From assembly GCA_026397695.1 (NCBI GenBank), contig JAPLUJ010000187.1:1-11781 (forward strand): 11,781 nt of DNA. Reading direction: 5' to 3'. The notes beneath the pieces are model-generated. The model searched no databases. It was not told the DNA's origin and saw only the letters and a list, made by a program, of their open reading frames with translations. Both the position numbers and the translations under genes were made by a program. Origin of the DNA: Verrucomicrobiota bacterium. Lineage in GTDB: Bacteria > Verrucomicrobiota > Verrucomicrobiia > Verrucomicrobiales > Akkermansiaceae. Below are positions 5,638 through 11,781 of this stretch, one piece after another. Every line of letters begins with the position of its first letter. The stretch's first letter is position 1.

Positions 5638-6085
5638 CTAACTGTGGTCTTTGGTGCCGTCATGGCTGAGTTGGATTTCCTCGCCGCCCTCTTTCGCTTG
5701 CAGGAAAATGTTGTGGTCTTTAACAGCATACGTCCATTTGTCGCGTGAAGTCGGGGCTTTCGGCGCGATGTTCTTCCCGTCCTGATGCGACGTCACCAGG
5801 GCATCCTTATCGCCGACGGGTTCCGATGGATTGTCCGCACGGCTTGAACCATTACAATTTTCTCCGGTGGCGGCCGGTTTGTCGATCTTCTTCGTCTCAT
5901 ACGTTGCGATACCAGAAGCGTGTGTTGTCCGCAAACCAATGGGGGGTTATCGTCATCTTGAAAACACGACCGTTGAGGCTGCGATCATTCTTGCGTTGCC
6001 CGGCTGCTGTCGCATGCGGCACAGCGAAAGCGGCTGCCACACATATTGCGAATATCCATCGTTCCGGGACCACACGTTTTGTCAT
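5638..6085 (-). pseudogene. Remnant of a DPP-IV-like S9 prolyl oligopeptidase (N-terminal part)
   Basis: Two - strand frames together recall the start of a secreted S9 family peptidase of the DPP-IV type. Frame A (6085 to 5897) begins with a signal peptide (MTKRVVPERWIFAICVAAAF, then AVPHATA) followed by RVFKMTITPHWFADNTRFWYRN, matching the first beta-propeller strands, and then a stop. Frame B (open from 5934, ending at 5638) contains SRDKWTYAVKDHNIFLQAK and GGEEIQLSHDGTKDHS, the familiar 'S.DGKW.AFVKDHN.FLR.K.GGEEIQLS.DG' blade, and then a stop. Relative to the family a block is missing between the two parts and the frame shifts near 5900-5910. The rest of the propeller and the catalytic alpha/beta-hydrolase domain are absent. 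The family likeness is from memory of the motif. Decay is evident from the two frames and stops. Confidence 0.62.
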
Positions 6086-6211
6086 ACTGCTAGGGAATTG
6101 TTATTGAGGTTGGCGCGCATGGGTGAGCTGCGCATTCGGGGATCGGAGGGCGGGCCGGTTTCTTGCGTCTTGTGTATTGCCAGATCGAGGCGCAACTCGG
6201 ACCGAAATTGA

Positions 6212-6430
6212 GAAGCTGGTCCTCTCGGCACCGTTGGAGTCCCTGCGGTTCTGCATCTTCTCACCGATGAAATTTACCTCAGCATTACCTTCACCTCCTG
6301 GTCCCAAGCCAGCGATGGAGGATTTTCCTAGAACCGCTCGACCGCCCCGGTTCCCGAACCCGCCAGCGCCACCCTGCTCGGCTTGGGTGCCTTGCTCATG
6401 GCCTTGTGCCGCCGCCGCACGGCTCCCTAA
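6212..6430 (+). pseudogene. C-terminal remnant of a PEP-CTERM sorted protein, with in-frame TAG
   Basis: Reading from 6212 in one frame gives a segment with VLHLLTDEIYLSITFTSW, then ASDGGFS, a TAG stop at 6329-6331, then NRSTAPVPEPASATLLGL, a hydrophobic stretch (GALLMAL), CRRRTAP and TAA at 6428-6430. This is a full PEP-CTERM exosortase-sorting tail: the VPEP box, one transmembrane helix and an Arg cluster. The segment before it resembles the usual end of PEP-CTERM proteins carrying '..LTD.IYL.ITFTSW...GGFSY.RST..VPEP', so the TAG sits where that family has Tyr (TAC to TAG is one change). The 5' part of the gene is gone, since a TGA lies directly upstream at 6209-6211. Frames on either strand over this span that ignore this reading are shadows. 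The sorting motif is certain; the origin of the remnant is inferred. Confidence 0.75.
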
Positions 6431-6483
6431 CAAAGGCTGCCATCGCGCCACGGTCACCTATACTTCAAGGGTGATCTTCGCCC

Positions 6484-7695
6484 TCAATACCGGAGCGTGA
6501 ACTGCGTGGCGATGAGGTGCGCAACGGCATTAACTACTTGGTCCTCGTGCTGCACGCTGTATTGCAGTTTCATCTGCATGTGCGGTGTGAAGCGATAGGT
6601 CATTGCGGCGTCGATGCGCGAAAGGTCGTGGCCCCAGGGTTTTTCGCCACCCTTTCCATTAGGGACGTCAGCGAAAAATTGTTGGTTCCAGCGCAGCGCG
6701 CCGCACAGATTGGGGGTGAATTTGTATTTGGCTTCGAGGTAGTAACCGAGGGTGTCGGCGTTGCCGACGTTCGGGACTTCGAAGCGCGCCTCATACACCT
6801 CGGCCCATAGTTGCCAGTGATGCCAGGCGAAGCTGATGTCCTGCCCGAGCACCTTTTCCTTGAAGTCTCCGAGTCCCGTACCGGGAGGCAGGTCGGGCTG
6901 TGCTTGCTCGGTCATATAGGAGCCTTCGCTCGCAGACACGCCGAGCGTCCATGCCATGTTAGGATGCCAGGCGAGGCGTGCGCTGAGGGTCGGATACTGG
7001 AAGCCGCTATCTCTGGCATCCCACGATTCAGGCCGCGATGACAGGCTGGCGTTCTTGATTTCCACCGCGTAGTCGAACTTGCCGAGCTTGCCTGAAACGG
7101 ACATGCCCGTGGCATACGACGGCCCCCAGATCACCGGGTTGTAATGATATTTCGATTCCTCTCCGCCGAATGCCTGTGCGTCAGGTGGCGCCTCGGAATC
7201 GTAGATCGAAGTCATGTTTTCATAAATCAACGGTGCGTTGATGAAGGGATTCTCCCACGACTGATGGCGCTTCACATAACTGCCCACGATGGTGGCGAAG
7301 CGACCGACCTGCACATGGAAGCGCCCAGCGTCCCATGGCGTCCAGCGCAGCGCGTATTCCTCCATGCGTGCTTCCATGGGCGCGTCGCTCGGATCGAAGC
7401 CGCGATCAACGCGTGCTTGCGCGAAAAAGTAGCAGCTCGCACCAATGTGGGCATCGAAGAACAAGGTGAGCCGGGGATTGAACAGGTCGTGATCGTCGGT
7501 GAAGATCAGCCCCGGCGCGTCGCCGCTGAAATTATAATATTCGAAGTCGAGCCAGCCGCTGAAACGTGCGCGCACCTGGTCATTGAAACCCGAGAAGGTG
7601 AGGGATTCATCCACGCGATCGAGAAAATCCTCCCCGTGCACGCTGACAGCGGTCAGCGTGAGAAGGGCAAGGCTAATGGCGCGGGGTAAGATCAT
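6484..7695 (-). CDS. Outer-membrane beta-barrel (porin-like) protein
   Basis: A 403-residue exported barrel. A signal peptide covers residues 1-21 (MILPRAISLALLTLTAVSVHG, cleaved before EDF). The mature part alternates polar and aromatic residues in short strands (SGWLDFEYYNF, CYFFAQARVDRGF, FDYAVEIKN, PTLSARLAWH, LGYYLEAKYKF) with Asp/Gly/Pro-rich turns, and ends on strand ATQFTLRY with an aromatic last residue, as expected for BAM-inserted barrels. I count roughly 14-18 candidate strands. It resembles alginate-export or phosphate-selective-porin-like proteins of Gram-negative bacteria, but the substrate cannot be told. ATG 7695 overlaps the TGA of the sensor kinase (ATGA), so it is the last gene of the regulatory operon. 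It may be the channel for the compound sensed, or its expression may be tied to the state of the kinase. Confidence 0.9.
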   Translation of the reverse strand: MILPRAISLALLTLTAVSVHGEDFLDRVDESLTFSGFNDQVRARFSGWLDFEYYNFSGDAPGLIFTDDHDLFNPRLTLFFDAHIGASCYFFAQARVDRGFDPSDAPMEARMEEYALRWTPWDAGRFHVQVGRFATIVGSYVKRHQSWENPFINAPLIYENMTSIYDSEAPPDAQAFGGEESKYHYNPVIWGPSYATGMSVSGKLGKFDYAVEIKNASLSSRPESWDARDSGFQYPTLSARLAWHPNMAWTLGVSASEGSYMTEQAQPDLPPGTGLGDFKEKVLGQDISFAWHHWQLWAEVYEARFEVPNVGNADTLGYYLEAKYKFTPNLCGALRWNQQFFADVPNGKGGEKPWGHDLSRIDAAMTYRFTPHMQMKLQYSVQHEDQVVNAVAHLIATQFTLRY

Positions 7696-9383
7696 GCGGT
7701 GGCGAGGCGGAAGGAAACCTCAAATTCCGTCCATGAATCCTCTGAGCGAATCAAACGCAGATCGCCGCCGTGAAGCAAGGCTAGTTCGCGCGCAATATTG
7801 AGGCCAAGGCCATGGCCGGGCACGTTTTCGCCGACGGTCAAACGGTGAAAGCGCTCGAAAACGTGCTCCTGCGCTTCAAGCGGAATGCCGGGACCTGTAT
7901 TGCCCACACACAGCGCCAGCATGTCCCCATGTGGGTGGGCGCTGAGCGAGATGATACCGTGCGGCACATTATATTTCCAGGCATTCTCAAGCAAATTTTG
8001 CAGAATCATCGAGATGTAGCGTTTGTCTCCCATGATGTGGATGTTGCGCGGCACGTCCACTTTGATATTGAAATCCGGAGCACCGGGCACGGCACTCAAA
8101 TCATCGGCGAGCGAGTCGATGAACTGACTCAGATCGATCTTGTTCATCTGTAGCTGCAACTGGCCGGCATCAAGACGCGAGAGCAGCAGCAGGTCATGGA
8201 TCATGCTGGAGAGTTTGGTCGTCTGGCAGACCATCGCGGAAATTTCATCGCGCATTTCCTGGGTCACTCCCGGCTGTTGTCGCAGTTCCTCCAAGCCGGC
8301 CCGCAGCACGGTGATCGGCGTCTTGAGTTGATGTGATGTGTCGGCGGAGAACCGCATCGAGCGCTGCAACTCCCGACTCGTTTGTTCGAGCGTCGCTTCC
8401 GCTTCCTCACGCCACATCACATTGCGCGCCGAGTCCACGGCGAGCTGCTCCACCGGCACGGATAGCTTGCTCGCAATCAGGTGACTGGCGAGTCCCGCAC
8501 CGGCTAGCAGCAGTGTTGCCGCACCCAGAATTTGCCAGCGCAAATGCTGCTGGCGCGCCACCGCATCCGCTAACGAATACACGCACACTTCATAAGCGGG
8601 CGGGAACAGCGAGTCCGGATTGAGCAATTGGCTGAACACGAGATGCGCCACACCGTCGATGGTAACTTCGGCCTGGGAACCCGCAGGCATGCCACTCATC
8701 ACGGATGCCAACTTTTGCCTCGCTTCATTAGGCGCATCCGGCAAGAACAGTCGCTCGTTTGTCCAAATGCCAGCCTTCATGCCACGACTATGGCCATTGA
8801 TCTCGGAGGGTTTGAAACCAAGGACGATGCCCGCGATCACTTCGTTGGTGTCGGTCGAAATGATCGGGGCCACGATGATTTCGTCCATGCCGTCATTGCG
8901 CTTCAGATAACCGGTCTGTTGTGTGTCAGGTAGCTTCGCGAGGCTCAGCATGGCTTCTTCATCGGTGCTGAGTTTTCCTGCGTCCACATCGGGTGGGGCG
9001 GTTATCACCTTGCCATCCGCATCAAGAAAACGATAGAAGCGTGCCCGCAATGGTTGGTCTTCATCACCTTCCATCACGTCGCGCAGTTCGTCCCTGGCAT
9101 TCGGATAGAGCAGGTCGAGCGCGTTGTCCTCCAGCGCGGCATGGAGGCGCGGCTTGCGCGCGAGCATGCGCGATCTATCTAACAAAGCCGCATGGCGCAC
9201 CTCCCGCGCACGATGCAAGGTGGCGATCTCATTTTGAAACGCCTGCTGCAATTGCTGTTGCACATCCACCGTGACCTTGTGTTGTGCGATCCACAAAGCC
9301 AGCGCGGTCACCGCGCAGACCACCAGCATAATGCCAATGAGCAGGCGCAGGCGGAAACCGGTGATGTTAGACGTAGTGCTCAC
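7692..9383 (-). CDS. Membrane sensor histidine kinase
   Basis: A 563-residue two-component sensor starting at GTG 9383. TM1 lies at ~12-33 (LRLLIGIMLVVCAVTALALW), followed by a large periplasmic domain (~34-283) with a dCache/PAS-like appearance (FYRFLDADGKVITAPPDV, then EVIAGIVLGF). TM2 is at ~285-306, then a short linker. The kinase core has an H box SADTSHQLKTPITVLRAGLE (H351), N box NLLENAWKYN (N463, N467), G1 NTGPGIP (495-501), F box FERF (509-512) and G2 GHGLGL (523-528). The usual G1 Asp is Asn495, a variant also seen in CusS-type metal sensors. The GTG overlaps the TGA of the cupredoxin-like gene by 4 bp, and its own TGA overlaps the porin ATG. Its partner is the OmpR-type regulator two genes upstream. 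The ligand is unknown; the extracytoplasmic cupredoxin encoded between them suggests copper or a redox signal, as inference only. Confidence 0.96.
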   Translation of the reverse strand: MSTTSNITGFRLRLLIGIMLVVCAVTALALWIAQHKVTVDVQQQLQQAFQNEIATLHRAREVRHAALLDRSRMLARKPRLHAALEDNALDLLYPNARDELRDVMEGDEDQPLRARFYRFLDADGKVITAPPDVDAGKLSTDEEAMLSLAKLPDTQQTGYLKRNDGMDEIIVAPIISTDTNEVIAGIVLGFKPSEINGHSRGMKAGIWTNERLFLPDAPNEARQKLASVMSGMPAGSQAEVTIDGVAHLVFSQLLNPDSLFPPAYEVCVYSLADAVARQQHLRWQILGAATLLLAGAGLASHLIASKLSVPVEQLAVDSARNVMWREEAEATLEQTSRELQRSMRFSADTSHQLKTPITVLRAGLEELRQQPGVTQEMRDEISAMVCQTTKLSSMIHDLLLLSRLDAGQLQLQMNKIDLSQFIDSLADDLSAVPGAPDFNIKVDVPRNIHIMGDKRYISMILQNLLENAWKYNVPHGIISLSAHPHGDMLALCVGNTGPGIPLEAQEHVFERFHRLTVGENVPGHGLGLNIARELALLHGGDLRLIRSEDSWTEFEVSFRLATA

Positions 9384-10003
9384 GGAAAGTTCACTTTGAG
9401 AGTGCCGCCGGTGAGGGTGACGGGTTTCTCCAGTGTCGTGCGGCTGTCGATCCAGGCCTTGAGTTTGTAGGTGCCAGCGGGCAGACCGCTGAGCTTGAAG
9501 TTTCCATCCGTGCCGCTGATCACGAAGTGGGGGGTGTCTACGACCAGGACAATACCGCGCATGTGCTCATGGATGTCACAACGCAGGGTGATCATGCCCG
9601 CCTTGTCGAAGACCTCGGAAGGCACCGGGTCGTCCTCAGGACGGTGGCGACCGAGGTCGAAACGTTTTGCCGGAGAAAAGGAGAACACATTGTGATAGGT
9701 ATCGTCCTGATTGGGAAACTCCACCTTGGTGCCCGTTTGTACCGCAAGCAGGGAAGGCTGGAAGGTGAAGTCCTTCTGAATGATTTTCCGCATGGGCAGT
9801 GATGCCGGCTTTGCGAATGAGCCTTCCAGATAGATGATCGCAATCGGCGGGTTGGTAGAGAGCACACCGCCCTTGGTGACGATCTCGTAGCGCTTCGCCA
9901 TCACGGGCGCTGACTTGGTTTTTGGCAGTTCGACGTGGCCTTCGATGGTTGTGTCCGCGTGGGCGAGCGTTGCGGTGATGATAAGGATGATGAATGATTT
10001 CAT
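9380..10003 (-). CDS. Exported cupredoxin-like protein with C-terminal carboxypeptidase-regulatory-like domain
   Basis: A 207-residue exported protein from ATG 10003. A signal peptide lies at 1-16 (MKSFIILIITATLAHA). Residues ~17-158 form a plastocyanin/cupredoxin-like domain with the ligand-type residues H104 (DDTYHNVF), C142, H145 and M148 (LRCDIHEHM), the CxxHxxM layout of the 'methylamine utilisation' cupredoxin family. Residues ~159-207 (ISGTDGNFKLSGLPAGTYKL) look like a carboxypeptidase-regulatory (CarboxypepD_reg) beta-sandwich. Expected to bind one copper ion in the periplasm or at the cell surface, either as electron carrier or metal carrier; this is family knowledge. The in-frame start at 10018 would sit inside the regulator gene. 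ATG 10003 is preferred because it shares its A with the regulator TAA (TAATG) and gives a cleaner signal peptide. The stop overlaps the kinase GTG (GTGA). Confidence 0.88.
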   Translation of the reverse strand: MKSFIILIITATLAHADTTIEGHVELPKTKSAPVMAKRYEIVTKGGVLSTNPPIAIIYLEGSFAKPASLPMRKIIQKDFTFQPSLLAVQTGTKVEFPNQDDTYHNVFSFSPAKRFDLGRHRPEDDPVPSEVFDKAGMITLRCDIHEHMRGIVLVVDTPHFVISGTDGNFKLSGLPAGTYKLKAWIDSRTTLEKPVTLTGGTLKVNFP

Positions 10004-10689
10004 TAGATTTTGAAGCACGTGGTTTTTATGGTATAGCCAACCGCATAGATCGTGTGAATGAGCGGCATACTGAAGCCAGCGTCCACCTTCTTGCGGAGGC
10101 GGGCGATGAATATCTCGACAGTGCGCGTATCATACTCATGTTCGCGCTGCCACACCCTTTCGGATAGCTCGGTGCGGGTGAAGATGCGTCCGGGTTCCTC
10201 CATCAGCACCTGGAGCAACTCGAACTCACGCGGCGAGAGCGCGATGGTTTTGGCTCCCCGGACAACGCGGCGCTGGTGAACATCCATCTGCAAATCGGCG
10301 ATCTTCAGGATATCTTGAGTGGTGGGCGTGGCGCTGCGGCGGCCGAGGGCCTCCACGCGTGCGATGAGTTCATCCATCGAAAAGGGTTTTGCGACATAAT
10401 CATCCGCACCGGCTTTCAAGCCTTTAATGCGATGATCCACATCGCCGCGTGCCGTGAGCATGATCACCCGCGACGTGCTGTGCGCCTTGCGCATCTGTTC
10501 CAGCACCGCGAACCCGTCCATGGTCGGTAGGTTCAGGTCGAGCACCACCAGATCCGGCGTATCCTTGAGCACCGCCGCCAGGCCTTGCGCGCCGTCGTGT
10601 TCGGCGCGGACCTCGTGCCCGCTGCGATTCAATGCGCTGCACACGTGGCGCGCAAGTTGCGGTTCGTCTTCGATTATCAGGATGCGCAT
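10003..10689 (-). CDS. OmpR/PhoB-family response regulator
   Basis: A 228-residue two-component regulator, typical length. Receiver ~1-118: acidic E7/D8/E9, phospho-acceptor D51 (LVVLDLNLP), T79 (IMLTAR) and K101 (YVAKPF). The DNA-binding winged helix follows at ~128-225, with IALSPREFELLQVLMEEPGR, the recognition region YDTRTVEIFIARLRKKVD and the wing IHTIYAVGYTI. It should bind tandem direct repeats and activate its own operon and others when phosphorylated by the linked kinase. It is the first gene of the four-gene operon; its TAA shares an A with the ATG of the cupredoxin-like gene. No Shine-Dalgarno is seen before ATG 10689, and its promoter must lie in 10690-10884 or upstream. Confidence 0.97.
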   Translation of the reverse strand: MRILIIEDEPQLARHVCSALNRSGHEVRAEHDGAQGLAAVLKDTPDLVVLDLNLPTMDGFAVLEQMRKAHSTSRVIMLTARGDVDHRIKGLKAGADDYVAKPFSMDELIARVEALGRRSATPTTQDILKIADLQMDVHQRRVVRGAKTIALSPREFELLQVLMEEPGRIFTRTELSERVWQREHEYDTRTVEIFIARLRKKVDAGFSMPLIHTIYAVGYTIKTTCFKI

Positions 10690-10705
10690 GGGATGGACTG
10701 GAGCA

Positions 10706-10876
10706 TCACACCGCGCCGCAGACTTGCCAAGCGGCGAATGGCGTATGAGTGGCCGCCTTCCATACCGCTACCCAGCCCGACAGGCTATTGGTGCAGTTTC
10801 CGCAAATCGTGCCAGAGTCGTTAATGCCGACGGCGTATGTGTTGCCGCCGTTGTTAGGGAAGGAGTTGAATCCACA
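10706..10876 (-). pseudogene. HAF-repeat-like C-terminal fragment
   Basis: In one - strand frame the 56 codons before a stop at 10706 read CGFNSFPNNGGNTYAVGIND, then SGTICGNCTNSLSGWVAVWK and a short tail. The 'YAVGINDSG.ICG....' core resembles HAF-type extracellular repeats ('AYGIN.SGQVVG') of secreted proteins. It starts immediately after the stop of the choice-of-anchor-D gene but in another frame, and upstream codons of that frame overlap the anchor-D gene without likeness to anything. This looks like a stranded fragment of a secreted protein. The same 170 bp must hold, or lie downstream of, the promoter of the regulator operon. Confidence is modest because only one repeat unit is visible. 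Confidence 0.4.
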
Positions 10877-10884
10877 CCACGCCG

Positions 10885-11781
10885 TCACGGGTTCGTCACC
10901 ACCAGGCGCATGAAGAGCATGATCTTGCCGCCGGTGGGCACGCTGAACGAGTGCTGCGGTGCGAGACCGGTGTCGGTGATGGCGTGCCAGTCGAGTGGTG
11001 CCAGAGTCGTGCTCCACTCCGCGCCATAGATGATGCCAGAGACCCCGGCGGGTTGGGTAAAGCTGATCACGAGATCATTCGCCACCCGTTGCGCCTGCGG
11101 AACTTGGAGCGACGTCCCAAGCTGCGGGTTCAGGCCGAAGGCATACTCTAGCAGATTAACCAGGCCGTCGTTGTCGAAGTCGAAGGTGTCGGCCGCATTG
11201 CCGGTGTTGGTGGTGGTGCCGAACCAAGTGTTCCGCCAGGTTTCCAGTGAGGTCAGTCCGGTGCCCGTGAGCGCGATGTCGAAGGGATTCTCGTTCGCAT
11301 CATTGCTGGCGATGTGCAGCGCGGCCGTCTTCGCGCCTGCCGCTGCGGGAGCAAATCGGACGGTGAACGTGGTGCTGCCGGTCGGACCCGTAACCGGAGC
11401 CGTGGGACTGGCGGTGACACTGAAGTCGGCGGCATTGGGTCCATCAATCGTGATACCAAGGCCGGTTAGATCGGCGTTACCCGTGTTTTTGATGGTGAAG
11501 GTCTTGTTGCTGTTGTTGGCGGGGGCCACGCTGCCGAAGGCCACGCGCGCAGTGCCATCAACGAGATTGTTGCCGACGGGTTGTTCGACGGCGATTTCCT
11601 GGGGTGTGCCAATGACATAACTCGTTCCGTTGTTTCTAACAACTGTCGCCGGGTCGGCGCTCAGCGCGTAGTTTGCGGCGTTGGTCGTGCTCAACGCACT
11701 GGCGAGGCCTGTGAAAAGCACCCCTTGGCGGCCGGTTGTCGGCAGACCTTGGCCGAAGGCCGGGCCGAAATTGCCGTCAAC
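10885..11781 (-). CDS. Large secreted choice-of-anchor-D protein, 5' part beyond the window
   Basis: A single open frame runs from the right edge to TGA at 10885, giving 298 residues with no start required; the GTG at 11721 is only an internal codon. An ASPM/SPD-2/Hydin-like 'choice-of-anchor D' beta-sandwich is visible at about 11545-11270 (FTIKNTGNADLTGLGITIDG, then FSVTASPTAPV, TTFTVRFAP and ASNDANENPFDIALTGTG). It is followed by a DFDNDGLVNLLEYAFGLNP segment, an acidic calcium-binding-like linker common in secreted Verrucomicrobiota proteins, and a C-terminal beta-rich domain (SGIIYGAEWSTTLAPLDWHA) ending MRLVVTNP. It is likely a surface or secreted protein. It lies upstream of and in the same direction as the regulator operon, about 195 bp away. 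Confidence 0.87.
   Translation of the reverse strand, partial: VDGNFGPAFGQGLPTTGRQGVLFTGLASALSTTNAANYALSADPATVVRNNGTSYVIGTPQEIAVEQPVGNNLVDGTARVAFGSVAPANNSNKTFTIKNTGNADLTGLGITIDGPNAADFSVTASPTAPVTGPTGSTTFTVRFAPAAAGAKTAALHIASNDANENPFDIALTGTGLTSLETWRNTWFGTTTNTGNAADTFDFDNDGLVNLLEYAFGLNPQLGTSLQVPQAQRVANDLVISFTQPAGVSGIIYGAEWSTTLAPLDWHAITDTGLAPQHSFSVPTGGKIMLFMRLVVTNP

Noticed and set aside
6101..6500. Long frames on both strands over the PEP-CTERM remnant (118-residue - and 125-residue +)
   Set aside because: They are shadows. The third + frame gives the unmistakable VPEP, helix and Arg-cluster tail, and the two long frames are Gly/Pro/Arg-rich without homology.
7144..7689. 181-residue + strand ORF
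   Set aside because: It is the mirror of the porin gene, whose signal peptide, strand pattern and operon overlap are decisive.
11030..11620. 196-residue + strand ORF with hydrophobic Ala/Val stretches
   Set aside because: It is antisense to the choice-of-anchor-D domain. The alternation of Val/Ala comes from complementary codons of that domain.
1..11781. Insertion sequence, integrase or attachment site explaining the accessory genes
   Set aside because: No transposase or recombinase frame, and no paired terminal repeats with target duplications, were seen on either strand.

Overview
The window most likely comes from a chromosome of the phylum Verrucomicrobiota. Three signs point there: a PEP-CTERM sorting tail remnant, a secreted choice-of-anchor-D protein ending in a 'DFDNDGL.NLLEYA.GL.P' segment, and a VPEP-type repertoire together with a DPP-IV-like S9 peptidase remnant. 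This is an inference from protein style; there is no rRNA or other phylogenetic marker. No tRNA, rRNA, CRISPR array, transposase or integrase was seen.

Left part (1-2670, + strand): a tight three-gene operon that looks like an antiphage-type signalling and nuclease cassette. It holds (i) the C-terminal 462 residues of an ATPase/kinase that combines the end of an Hsp90/MutL-like GHKL module with a complete histidine-kinase core, (ii) a response-regulator receiver with a coiled-coil tail and no DNA-binding domain, and (iii) an HNH endonuclease. Genes 1 and 2 are 4 bp apart and genes 2 and 3 share ATGA. The simplest model is sensor, then phospho-relay or buffer, then nuclease effector. I do not recognise this exact combination as a named system, and it is the best candidate for something undescribed here.

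Middle part (2671-5164): small accessory genes. There is a doubtful 164-residue ORF on the - strand, a doubtful short + ORF, a 7-bp tandem repeat, a pair of conserved uncharacterised genes on the - strand (4421 to 3757), and a Phd-like antitoxin with a RelE/ParE-like toxin on the + strand. The toxin-antitoxin pair shares GTGA and has a good sigma-70-like promoter whose predicted start site falls on the antitoxin ATG, so its mRNA is probably leaderless.

Gene graveyard (5165-6483): no intact gene. It holds the decayed N-terminal part of a DPP-IV-like S9 peptidase (- strand), the C-terminal remnant of a PEP-CTERM protein carrying an in-frame TAG (+ strand), and several homopolymer tracts.

Right part (6484-11781, - strand): a four-gene operon in which every adjacent pair overlaps by 1-4 bp, in the order OmpR-type response regulator, exported cupredoxin-like protein, sensor histidine kinase, outer-membrane beta-barrel. 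It reads as one envelope-sensing unit, possibly for a metal or a periplasmic redox substrate. Upstream of it lie a HAF-repeat-like fragment and the C-terminal end of a large secreted choice-of-anchor-D protein that runs off the right edge.
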